From Novosphingobium panipatense (GTDB taxonomy: Bacteria; Pseudomonadota; Alphaproteobacteria; Sphingomonadales; Sphingomonadaceae), in assembly GCF_002149965.1 (NCBI RefSeq), contig NZ_MSQB01000012.1, forward strand, positions 1-64,000: a stretch of DNA of 64,000 nucleotides, given 5' to 3'. Within the stretch, counting starts at the first letter, position 1. The number at the start of each line of letters is the position of its first letter. Positions 7,895 through 15,513 of the stretch are shown here, piece after piece. The notes beneath the pieces were generated by a model, which saw nothing but the letters and a program-made list of their open reading frames with translations, did not search any database and had not been told where the DNA came from. A program made the position numbers and the translations under genes.

Positions 7895-9301
7895 ATGATC
7901 TCGCGCCTTGCCATGGCTGCTACTTTCGCCTTTTCGTGCCAGCCAGCGCTCGCGCAGGAAGCAGCATCCGATCTGTCGCGCGCCGCGCGCGGCGATGTGC
8001 GCGCGCCCGGCGGCGCCCGCCGCCTCCCCGGAGACATGCGCGCGACGTATGCGAAGCTTACGGCGGAGGGCGAGGTGCGCAACGTCATCCTCCTCATCGG
8101 CGATGGCATGGGCGATTCCGAAATCACGCTCGCGCGCAACTATGCCGAGGGCGCCGGCGGCTATTTCAAGGGCATCGACGCTCTGCCCTTCACTGGCCAA
8201 TACACCCATTACTCGCTCGATCGCGAAACCGGCAAACCGAACTATGTGACGGACAGCGCCGCCTCGGCAACGGCATGGGCCTCGGGTGTCAAGAGCTATA
8301 ACGGCGCGATCGGGGTGGACATTGACGGCAAGCCGCAAAAGACGCTGCTGGAAATGGCCAAGGCATCGGGCTATGCCACCGGGGACGTATCGACCGCCGA
8401 AATTCAGGACGCGACACCTGCCGCCCAGATCGCGCACGTCACGCAGCGTAAATGCTACGCGCCGACATCCACGCTGAAGGCCTGCCCGCAGAATGCGCTG
8501 GAGAATGGTGGTGCGGGATCGATCACCGAGCAGATGCTGGATACGCGTGCGGATCTCGTCCTGGGTGGCGGCGCCGCCAGCTTTGCCGAGAAGGCGGTCG
8601 TGGGCAAATGGAAGGGCATGACGCTGGCGCAGCAGGCACAGGAGCGCGGCTATCGTATCGTGCGCAATGCGACCGACCTCAATGCCGTGACCCGCGCGGA
8701 CGACAGGCAACCGCTTATCGGTATTTTCGCGGATGGCAACATGCCCGTGCGCTGGACTGGTCCGAAGGCGAGCTTCCACGGCAATATAGACAGACCCGCG
8801 ATCACCTGCCAGCCCAATGCCGATCGCACGGAGACATTGCCCACGCTCGCAAACATGACGCGCAAGGCGATTTCCCTTCTCAAGAGCAATCCAAAGGGCT
8901 TCTTCCTTCAGGTCGAAGGCGCATCGATCGACAAGCAGGACCACGCCGCCAACCCCTGCGGCCAGATCGGCGAGACGGTTGACCTCGACGAGGCCGTGCA
9001 GGCCGCGCTCGCGTTCGCTCGCGCCGATGGACACACTCTGGTGATCGTCACGGCCGATCACGCCCACACCAGCCAGATCGTGGGCAACGGCACCAAAGCG
9101 CCGGGCCTAACCGCAGCCCTCAATACGCTCGAGGGCGGCGAGATGACTGTAAACTACGGCACAGCTGACAAAGGGGCACAGGGCCATACCGGCACACAGC
9201 TACGGATCGCTGGTTATGGCCCGCGAGCAGTGAACGTGAGCGGCTTGCTCGACCAGACCGACCTGCACTACATCATCAGGAACGCGCTTGGACTCGACTG
9301 A
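7895..9301 (+). CDS. phoA: PhoA-family alkaline phosphatase, exported
   Basis: A 468-residue phosphomonoesterase of the PhoA superfamily, about the usual length (E. coli PhoA is 471). Key motifs are [14 protein letters not shown] (metal-binding Asp), [13 protein letters not shown] with the nucleophilic Ser, [11 protein letters not shown] (metal-binding Asp-His) and [14 protein letters not shown] (metal-binding His). The chosen ATG at 7895 gives a Sec signal peptide ending near CQPALAQE; the longer frame from 7844 would add 17 non-signal residues. GGAG lies about 12 bases upstream. It would release phosphate from organic monoesters in the periplasm or at the surface. It follows the receptor gene on the same strand behind a GC hairpin, so it probably belongs to the same FecI-controlled unit. 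No convincing Pho box was found. Confidence 0.92.
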   Translation: MISRLAMAATFAFSCQPALAQEAASDLSRAARGDVRAPGGARRLPGDMRATYAKLTAEGEVRNVILLIGDGMGDSEITLARNYAEGAGGYFKGIDALPFTGQYTHYSLDRETGKPNYVTDSAASATAWASGVKSYNGAIGVDIDGKPQKTLLEMAKASGYATGDVSTAEIQDATPAAQIAHVTQRKCYAPTSTLKACPQNALENGGAGSITEQMLDTRADLVLGGGAASFAEKAVVGKWKGMTLAQQAQERGYRIVRNATDLNAVTRADDRQPLIGIFADGNMPVRWTGPKASFHGNIDRPAITCQPNADRTETLPTLANMTRKAISLLKSNPKGFFLQVEGASIDKQDHAANPCGQIGETVDLDEAVQAALAFARADGHTLVIVTADHAHTSQIVGNGTKAPGLTAALNTLEGGEMTVNYGTADKGAQGHTGTQLRIAGYGPRAVNVSGLLDQTDLHYIIRNALGLD

Positions 9302-9342
9302 GCGTGCGCCTTTATGCGCTGAGCAGGTATTCAAGGTCATCT

Positions 9343-9384
9343 AAGACCAGATAGTGTAGAATCGCTCTTGCCCGATCTGGTCTT
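9343..9384. repeat. 10-bp inverted repeat after phoA
   Basis: AAGACCAGAT (9343-9352) and ATCTGGTCTT (9375-9384) are perfect inverted copies 22 bases apart. It lies in the 256-base gap between the phosphatase and the convergent nrsF-like gene, which otherwise shows no gene. It could be a weak bidirectional terminator or a protein-binding site. Confidence 0.4.
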
Positions 9385-9557
9385 GAGCTGGTCGGCAGCC
9401 GGCAGTGATTGAGTGTCAGCTATCCTCGTAACCCGGCTACGGACCGCACATTCGCCTAAGGCCAAGAGCGGGCATTTGCCACTTCATTTCGACTGTCCAT
9501 CAACGTTCAGCACCTGATGGATTGGTGGCTCACAGTGATTGCATGAGGCCAACATTC

Positions 9558-10190
9558 TCAGATCTTGACCACCGGGCGGCCCAGGAGAACGGTAGTTGCT
9601 CCCAAAATCAGAGCGGCCAGGATGTGCATCAGGAAATCGGCCATGGACATCTCTGCCGAATGGCAGAATGCCAGCAGGCCAAATGAGAGAAATCCAATGG
9701 CCATGCCGGCGTATGCCAGGGCCTGCTTTGGGGCGATTGAGCGTGTGCGACGCAGAGCCAAGATGGCGGCGGCGATCATTGGCAACCCGGCAGTGAGGAC
9801 AAAGGTGAAGCAATAGCTTCCCTCCCCGACCATGACCGTAACCGGTCGCGCGGAGAGGGCAATACTACTGGCGGCAAGCAGAGCCCATGCTGCCAGCCCT
9901 GCTGTCATCCAACCTTTCGCGCCAACCCTTCCGCCTGCAACGCTGATCGATAGTGCTGCCGCGAACGCGGTGACCCCCAGCGCCAGCGAAAGCCCGGCAT
10001 TGGCGATGGAAAGGACTGCATGGCTCCCCAGCCAGTCGGTTGCCTCGCGGTGGAGCAGTCGTGTCGAGAGAAATCCGAAGGCAAGCGCCACCGGTGCCCA
10101 CCCAAGCGCCCGCAGCCATGCTGGAGCGACACGCCTAACCGGCGGCATCTCCTGCGCGAGTTCGTCGATCAATGCCTCGTGGTTGCGCAT
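9558..10190 (-). CDS. nrsF: NrsF-family anti-sigma factor (DUF1109)
   Basis: A 210-residue membrane protein with about six hydrophobic segments (for example WAPVALAFGFLSTRLL, AWALLAASSIALSA, LAYAGMAIGFLSFGLLAF). It follows the NrsF/DUF1109 pattern, including a short cytoplasmic N-terminus with ALIDELAQEMPPVRR. NrsF holds its partner sigma factor SigF at the inner membrane and releases it under metal or oxidative stress in Caulobacter. It starts at ATG 10190, one base after the sigma stop; an in-frame ATG at 10205 would overlap the sigma gene. The conserved Cys pair of NrsF is not obvious, although FCHSAEMS carries one Cys. Pairing with the upstream sigma gene makes the assignment strong. Confidence 0.82.
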   Translation of the reverse strand: MRNHEALIDELAQEMPPVRRVAPAWLRALGWAPVALAFGFLSTRLLHREATDWLGSHAVLSIANAGLSLALGVTAFAAALSISVAGGRVGAKGWMTAGLAAWALLAASSIALSARPVTVMVGEGSYCFTFVLTAGLPMIAAAILALRRTRSIAPKQALAYAGMAIGFLSFGLLAFCHSAEMSMADFLMHILAALILGATTVLLGRPVVKI

Positions 10191-10191
10191 G

Positions 10192-10749
10192 TCAGGAATT
10201 CCCATCTTCGCGAAGTCTGGCGAAAGCGCGGTGCAGCAGCGACTTTACGGCCGATACGGAAAGCCGGCTGACCCTGGCCGCATCGTCGAGGGTCATCTCC
10301 TGCAGTTTCACCATCTCCACCATCATCCTTTGCCGTTCGGGCAACAAGCCGAGCAGCCGTGCCACTTCGCGGTCGTTGGCGAGCGCTTCTCCCGGATCGG
10401 CAATCCCGGGGTCGACCGCGGCGACCATCGCCTCGTCATCCGTCACTTCGAAACGGCGGGCCCGGCCCGAACGCCGGAGCGCGTCGATCGACCGGGCGGA
10501 GGTGATTGCCGCGATCCACGGCAGCAACGGCCGCGCCGGGTCGTAAGTGTGGCGCAGCCGATGAATGGTCAGCAAAGTGTCCTGGATCACATCTTCCACC
10601 AGCTCATCGTCCGGTATTCTGCGCCGTGCCATGTTTCGGATCGCTGGCAGCATGGCGCGCATGACCAGCCGATAGGCTGGCTGATCGCCGTCCTGCGCCC
10701 GCCGCATGAGAGCGGGCCAATCCTGTTGATGGGGCAGATCGCTTGGCAC
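10192..10749 (-). CDS. sigF: ECF sigma factor, SigF type
   Basis: A 185-residue ECF sigma factor. Region 2 shows DDELVEDVIQDTLLTIHRLR and PWIAAITSARSIDALRR. Region 4 has LLPERQRMMVEMVKLQEMTL and LSVSAVKSLLHRAFARLRE. The start is GTG at 10749. The adjacent NrsF-like membrane protein defines it as the SigF/NrsF type, which in Caulobacter responds to heavy metals and oxidative stress. It lies 38 bases downstream of the DsbD-like gene and probably shares its transcript. This suggests the sigma factor controls, or is co-expressed with, envelope thiol repair. Confidence 0.87.
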   Translation of the reverse strand: MPSDLPHQQDWPALMRRAQDGDQPAYRLVMRAMLPAIRNMARRRIPDDELVEDVIQDTLLTIHRLRHTYDPARPLLPWIAAITSARSIDALRRSGRARRFEVTDDEAMVAAVDPGIADPGEALANDREVARLLGLLPERQRMMVEMVKLQEMTLDDAARVSRLSVSAVKSLLHRAFARLREDGNS

Positions 10750-10787
10750 GTTGGATTACGGCGATCTCGGGTGTTTGTGAACCATTG

Positions 10788-12047
10788 TCAGCCCTTCTTG
10801 CGCGCTGCGGCGTTGAGTGCATTGATCACCAGGCCCGAGGTCAGAACCTGTGGCAGGATTACCGGATCGCCGCCTCCGGCTGGATAGACGAGGTAAAGCG
10901 GCAAGCCAGTCCGCCCCAGATCGCTCATAGCCTTCTCGATAGCCGCATCATAGTTGGTGGAGTCGGCGATCATATAGGCGGTGTTGGTGCGTGCTATGGC
11001 TTCCTTGAATGCCGGCTTGGAGAGCACGGCCTTCTCGTTGACCTGGCAGGTCAGGCACCAGGCGGCGGAAAAGTCGACGAAGACTGGCCTTCCTGCCGCA
11101 GTCTCGCGCGCAACCTGTTCTGGCGACCAGCGGACTGGGCGCGTGTTCGCGACCGGTGTGGCGGCCGCCGTCATCGCACTGGCTGGGCCGGGGCTGGCGA
11201 CCAGGGCCTGACCGGGAAGGGCGAACGCGGCGGCAATCGCCACCAACCCTAAGGCCGCCGCGACCGTCAGGCCGCGCGCGGGCTTGCCCGACATGATGCG
11301 CTTTTGGGCCAGTCCGTAGAGCCAGCCGGTCAGCGCCAGCAGCAGGGCACAACCCAGGATCAACGGCAGCCCGGCCGATGCCGTCTGGCTGTTGAGTACC
11401 CAGACGAGCCAGGCGGCGGCCGCCAGCATCGGGAAGGCCAGCGCGTGCTTCAAGGTGACCATCCACGGGCCCGGCCGGGGGAGGCGCCGGGCAAGCGGCG
11501 GGCAGAAGCATAGCAGGGTGAACGGCGCGGCGACGCCGATTGCCAGCGCCGCAAACACGGAAAACGCCACGATCGGCGGCTGAACGAGGGCATAGCCCAG
11601 CGCGCTTGCCATGAAGGGGCCGGCGCAAGGGGTTGCCACTACTACGGCGAGCGCGCCCGTCAGCGCCGCGCCAATCCAACCTTCCTTGGCAGTGTCCGCT
11701 GCCTGACCAATGCGCTGCAGTCCAAGACCGATCTCGAACAGGCCCATCAGATTGAGCGCCGATCCGATCATGATGAGGGCAAGAACGGCGACGACGAGCG
11801 GCGACTGAAGCTGAAAGCCCCAGCCGACCGCTTCACCGCCGGCGCGAAGTGCAATCAGCGCGCCGGCCAGGGCCAGCATGGCGAGCAGCGAACCGCCCAT
11901 GAATGCCAAGCCTTCCCGGCGCAGGCTCGAGGGATCGCCGCCCTGCCGAACGAGACCGAACGCCTTCAACGATATGATCGGGAACACACAGGGCATGCAA
12001 TTGAGGATCAGCCCGCCCAGAAAGGCGGAGGCGATAGCGATAAACAT
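10788..12047 (-). CDS. Short DsbD-like thiol transporter with C-terminal thioredoxin domain
   Basis: A 419-residue inner-membrane protein that would pass electrons from cytoplasmic thioredoxin to periplasmic thiols. The membrane domain starts at once with LGGLILNCMPCVFPIISLK, and its paired redox Cys is in VVATPCAGPFMASALGY. About eight membrane segments are visible. After a linker, the thioredoxin-like domain contains VFVDFSAAWCLTCQVNEKAV with a CLTC active site. Typical ScsB/DsbD relatives have about 600-700 residues with an N-terminal periplasmic domain. That domain is absent here, and the 69 bases upstream hold only a hairpin. It lies between a secreted peroxiredoxin and sigF/nrsF on one strand, so it may reduce the peroxiredoxin or SigF-regulated periplasmic partners. 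Confidence 0.85.
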   Translation of the reverse strand: MFIAIASAFLGGLILNCMPCVFPIISLKAFGLVRQGGDPSSLRREGLAFMGGSLLAMLALAGALIALRAGGEAVGWGFQLQSPLVVAVLALIMIGSALNLMGLFEIGLGLQRIGQAADTAKEGWIGAALTGALAVVVATPCAGPFMASALGYALVQPPIVAFSVFAALAIGVAAPFTLLCFCPPLARRLPRPGPWMVTLKHALAFPMLAAAAWLVWVLNSQTASAGLPLILGCALLLALTGWLYGLAQKRIMSGKPARGLTVAAALGLVAIAAAFALPGQALVASPGPASAMTAAATPVANTRPVRWSPEQVARETAAGRPVFVDFSAAWCLTCQVNEKAVLSKPAFKEAIARTNTAYMIADSTNYDAAIEKAMSDLGRTGLPLYLVYPAGGGDPVILPQVLTSGLVINALNAAARKKG

Positions 12048-12075
12048 CGTAAGCCTCGTGACGATAGGGAAGCGA

Positions 12076-12096
12076 CCGGCGCGTCAGACGCGCCGG
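12076..12096 (-). terminator. perfect GC hairpin between peroxiredoxin and dsbD-like genes
   Basis: CCGGCGCGT and ACGCGCCGG form a perfect 9-bp stem with a CAG loop. It lies 20 bases past the peroxiredoxin stop and 28 before the next start, without a clear T-run. It is more likely an intercistronic RNA stem or attenuator than a full terminator. Confidence 0.45.
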
Positions 12097-12116
12097 GTTT
12101 CAGCCGCGTGGCCGGA

Positions 12117-12674
12117 TCAACCGTGCCTGGCGTTCCAGGCGCGGACGGCGGCCAGCGTCTTGTCGATATGGGCCTGCGGATTACCGTCGGTATAGCTCAT
12201 CAGGATCTTGCCATCGGGGGCAATCACGAAGGACGTGCGCTCGGAAAGCAGCTTGCCCTGGAACTGCATCGCCGTCTTGTATTCGGCGGCGATCTTGGCG
12301 CCGGGATCGGCCACCACGGCAAACTTGTCCCGGCATTCGAGCTTCGAAAACGCAGCCACACGGTCGACGTTGCCCGCCGTTACGCCGACGACGGTGGCGC
12401 CGAGCTTGGCGAACTTGTCCGTCGCCTCGGCAAATAGATGCGCTTCCACCGTGCAGCCGGCGGTGAAGGCTGCAGGGAAGAAATAGAGGACAACAGGTCC
12501 TCTGCGCAGCGATTGATGGAGCGAGAAGCGGAACGGCTTTCCGGCCATCGCCGCATTCAGCGCGAAGTCCGGCGCGGCGGCGCCTTGCGGCAGTGCGGCA
12601 AAGCTGGGGGCGGGAAGAGAGGCGATGGACAGCCCCAAGGCAAGCGCTACCGCAAGGTTTTTCCGAAACTTCAT
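12117..12674 (-). CDS. Secreted peroxiredoxin (AhpC/Bcp type)
   Basis: A 185-residue thioredoxin-fold peroxidase. MKFRKNLAVALALGLSIASL begins a Sec signal peptide ending near PAPSFA, so the protein acts in the periplasm. The active-site stretch is FFPAAFTAGCTVEAHLF with the peroxidatic Cys in a P-x3-T-x2-C context. Later VVGVTAGNVDRVAAF and SFVIAPDGKILMSY are typical of the family. The start at 12674 is chosen because GGAG lies 8 bases upstream and it yields the signal peptide; the longer frame from 12866 adds 64 unlikely residues. It heads the operon with the DsbD-like transporter, which could re-reduce it, and with sigF/nrsF. Confidence 0.88.
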   Translation of the reverse strand: MKFRKNLAVALALGLSIASLPAPSFAALPQGAAAPDFALNAAMAGKPFRFSLHQSLRRGPVVLYFFPAAFTAGCTVEAHLFAEATDKFAKLGATVVGVTAGNVDRVAAFSKLECRDKFAVVADPGAKIAAEYKTAMQFQGKLLSERTSFVIAPDGKILMSYTDGNPQAHIDKTLAAVRAWNARHG

Positions 12675-12869
12675 TTGCTGTGCTCCAACTCGAAATCGGC
12701 TGGGAGTAGCGGTTGATCCCGCCTGCTCCCCTTCAGGGTTCGCTGGAGGGAAGGTGAAAGTTGTGGTCATGGACAAAATTTTTTTTGGGAAAAGAAAACC
12801 AGTGGCGCCCGATGGCAGAGTTGGCAGGAAAGCTCCGAGCAACGGCCCGTCAGATGGCTTGACCACCCG

Positions 12870-13405
12870 GTCGCGCTCGAAGCCGTGCAGCGGATCGATG
12901 CGCTGTTCGATGTCGAGCGCGGCATCAACGGCCAGGAGCCGACGAGCGCCTCGCCGTACGCCGGAAGTAGAGCGCGCCCCTAATGGCTAAACTCCACGCC
13001 TGGCTCACCAGCCAGTTCACCAGGCTGACGCGCAACCACGATCTTGCCAAAGCCATCCATTACATGCTGCGACGTTGGGATGCCTTCGCCCGCTTTCTCA
13101 CCGATGGGAGGGTCTGTCTGACCAACAACGCGGCAGAACGTGCGCTGTGTGCCACTACGCCGCAGGGCCTTGCTGTTCTGCGGATCCGATCGCGGCGGCC
13201 AGCGCGCGGCGCTCCTCGATACCCTGATCCAGACTGCTCGCCACAACGAAGTCGATCCCCAGGCTCGGCTCGTGGACGTACTCGCCCGCATCGCCGAACA
13301 TCCAGCCCGCCAACACGACGGGCTACTGCCTTGGAAATGGCTGCCAGCACGGCACTCGATCACCACCTGATCAGAGCTGCACTGCGACTTTCACCGGGTG
13401 GTTAC
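12870..13405 (+). pseudogene. IS66-family transposase (TnpC) C-terminal remnant
   Basis: Pieces in different frames match the second half of TnpC. They are ALEAVQRIDALFDVERGING (from about 12870), LAKAIHYMLRRWDAFARFLT and LTNNAAERAL (about 13040-13140), then FCGSDRGGQRAALLDTLIQT and LLPWKW (about 13165-13345). At least two frameshifts separate them. CACCGGGTGGTTAC at 13392-13405 resembles an IS66 right end. The first half of the element is missing, probably deleted, since the peroxiredoxin operon starts immediately to the left. Confidence 0.7.
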
Positions 13406-13862
13406 GACATTTTTGCGGTGACGATCTTCGTAGGTACTGCAACCAGCGAAATTGACGCGTGCCTGTAGCAGTGAAAGCGGGCCGTTTGGACCGCCCCGGA
13501 CCGGGTTAGCATCGTGATCGTCTTGGTCGGTATCTTCCCAAAAAACACTGGGCAAATCTCGTAGCTGCCTCGAGCCGAGAGTATAACGAAACGGCGCAAG
13601 GGGAAACCTGAAAGTCCGTCCTTCGTGTAGTGTTCAATGACGTTGCGAAATTTCACTCAGGCGACGTTGCAATGACGCCAATTTTGTCAACAGGGTCTAA
13701 TGACTTCCTTTTCTGAAATGGCAGAATGTTGATTCAGATTGATGCCAGTTTATTCCATCCGCTATTGAGCGGCAAAGCACCAAAAACCCGCATGAAGTTC
13801 AACGTGTCGACAGTGGCGACCTTGTTCGGCAATGCGGCTAGCCGAGCCAACGCAACCTTACG
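13406..13862. other. 457 bases without recognisable genes
   Basis: Short frames on both strands (for example 13726-13947 plus) show no recognisable motifs and no ribosome-binding site. The base composition is more AT-rich than the neighbours. It is probably decayed mobile-element flank next to the module B phosphatase. Confidence 0.4.
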
Positions 13863-15428
13863 TCAGCTGAATTCAGGCGTAGGCCTCATCGGGTCTACGC
13901 AGAATCTGACGAGAGAGGTCAGTCTCCCTCCGGGACGATCGACCTGATCTACCACCTTCAAATCGGCTGTCCATTGCCGGGGTTGGACTGTGTAGACGTG
14001 GTAGCCGCGCTGGTTGTTGAGCAACTTCACGTTGGGGTTGTTGTCCAGTACGTTCATCTCCCCCGGATAGCGGGCGCCGCCCGTTCCGCTGGAGGTTATC
14101 GACGTCGCCAGAAACTCCGCCGCTACGGGTGTGGAATGCGGATCGGCGGCATCGGCGGTGACGTGGCCGACGACGTTCTGGTGCATGTCCCCGCTGCCGA
14201 TCACGACGTTGGTCAATTCATGGCGCCGTATCATGTCGACGAATCGCTGGCGAGCCTGCGGGTAGCCGTTCCAGTTGTCGGTGCTGATGCGCGGCTTCGC
14301 TTCACCGTCCTTGCGCGCGTCGTAGGCCATCATCAGCACCTGTTGCGCCACGAAATGCCAGCCCGCATTTCGGCGAAGGCCATCCTCGAGCCAGCCTTCC
14401 TGCTCGGCGCCCAGCATGGTGCGTTCGGGTGTGTAGACCGGCACGCAGGCGGCACGCTCAGCCTTGGTCATACCTTCGCCCTCACAGAGCTGGCGGCTGC
14501 GGCAGGAACGGGTATCGAGCACATGCATGCGCATCAGCGTGCCGAAGTCGAACCGTCGGAAGCACTGCGATCCCGGTAGGTCGGGACGGATGCGTGGACG
14601 CACCGGCACATGTTCGTACCATGCCTGAAGTGCCGCCGCCTTGCGCGCCGCAAACAGGCCCAACGGGCCGCTGTCCTTGCCATAGGGACCGCCCCAGTTG
14701 TCATCTACTTCATGGTCGTCGAACGACATGATGAAGGCCGCGGAAGCGTGGGCAGCCTGCAGGTCCGGGTCCAGCTTGTACTGGGCGTAGCGCAGGCGGT
14801 AGTCGGACAGCGTCATTGTCTCGCCGCCCCAGTGCCGCCGAACGATGCCCTCAGCGCGCGGGGCGAATTCGTAGATGTAGTCGCCGTAGTGGAACACTGC
14901 GTCAATGTCCGGCTCCGTGGCGAGATGGCGATAGGCAGTGTAGAGGCCACGCTCGTAATCCTGGCAGCCGACGGAGGCGATGCGCGCTTGCGTGATGGTA
15001 GCATCGGCCGCGGGCAGCGTCCGCGCCTTGCCAACGGGGCTGGCGATGTTGCCCGGTGCGAAGAAACGATACCAGTAGTGCCGGTGCGGCAGCAGACCGT
15101 CGACCTCGACATGTACTGAATGCGCGAGCGCCGCGATTGCCCGGCCGTCACCCTTACGCACGATCTTGCGAAACAACGGATCGCTGGCAACTTCCCAGCC
15201 CACCACGACGTCCACCGGGGGCATGTCGCCCCCCTGCTCCAGCGGATTGGGGGCGAGTCGGGTCCAGATCACGAAGCCATCTGGAGCCGGATCGCCCGCC
15301 GCGACCCCGAGAGTAAACGGATCGCTCCGCAGGAGACGGCCAGACGAGGCTGCTGCCGTACCGGCGGCAAGACCAAGGAAAAGGCCCGAGCCAAGAAGGC
15401 CGCGCCGGGCGAACGGGTTTTGGATCAT
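13863..15428 (-). CDS. phoD: PhoD-family alkaline phosphatase/phosphodiesterase, Tat-exported
   Basis: A 521-residue PhoD-type enzyme. The N-terminus has ARRGLLGSGLFLGLAAGTAA, a twin-arginine signal, as expected for PhoD, which folds with its metals in the cytoplasm. The PhoD N-terminal beta domain (PFTLGVAAGDPAPDGFVIWT) is followed by the catalytic metallophosphoesterase domain: FHYGDYIYEFAP, MSFDDHEVDDNWGG and VIGSGDMHQNVVG carry the Asp/His/Asn metal ligands. PhoD enzymes cleave phosphate mono- and diesters. It lies downstream of the module B receptor behind a large hairpin. Unrelated PhoA fills the same position in module A. Confidence 0.92.
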   Translation of the reverse strand: MIQNPFARRGLLGSGLFLGLAAGTAAASSGRLLRSDPFTLGVAAGDPAPDGFVIWTRLAPNPLEQGGDMPPVDVVVGWEVASDPLFRKIVRKGDGRAIAALAHSVHVEVDGLLPHRHYWYRFFAPGNIASPVGKARTLPAADATITQARIASVGCQDYERGLYTAYRHLATEPDIDAVFHYGDYIYEFAPRAEGIVRRHWGGETMTLSDYRLRYAQYKLDPDLQAAHASAAFIMSFDDHEVDDNWGGPYGKDSGPLGLFAARKAAALQAWYEHVPVRPRIRPDLPGSQCFRRFDFGTLMRMHVLDTRSCRSRQLCEGEGMTKAERAACVPVYTPERTMLGAEQEGWLEDGLRRNAGWHFVAQQVLMMAYDARKDGEAKPRISTDNWNGYPQARQRFVDMIRRHELTNVVIGSGDMHQNVVGHVTADAADPHSTPVAAEFLATSITSSGTGGARYPGEMNVLDNNPNVKLLNNQRGYHVYTVQPRQWTADLKVVDQVDRPGGRLTSLVRFCVDPMRPTPEFS

Positions 15429-15453
15429 GGGAAGGTCCCGTTAAATTGGAAAT

Positions 15454-15491
15454 GCGGGCGGCGGCACGAAGTTTCGTGTTCGGCCGCCCGC
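15454..15491 (-). terminator. nested hairpin between receptor and phoD (module B)
   Basis: GCGGGCGGC (15454-15462) pairs with GCCGCCCGC (15483-15491), and inside it CACGAA (15465-15470) pairs with TTCGTG (15473-15478). It occupies the 85-base gap between the receptor stop and the phoD start. It is likely to lower expression of phoD relative to the receptor or to protect the receptor transcript. The same design occurs at 7826-7858 and 59261-59284. Confidence 0.5.
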
Positions 15492-15513
15492 TCCCCGAGA
15501 TGCGAGGGAAAGG

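Noticed and set aside
13726..13947. 73-residue open frame next to phoD
   Set aside because: No recognisable motif or ribosome-binding site, and it overlaps the phoD 3' end on the opposite strand.
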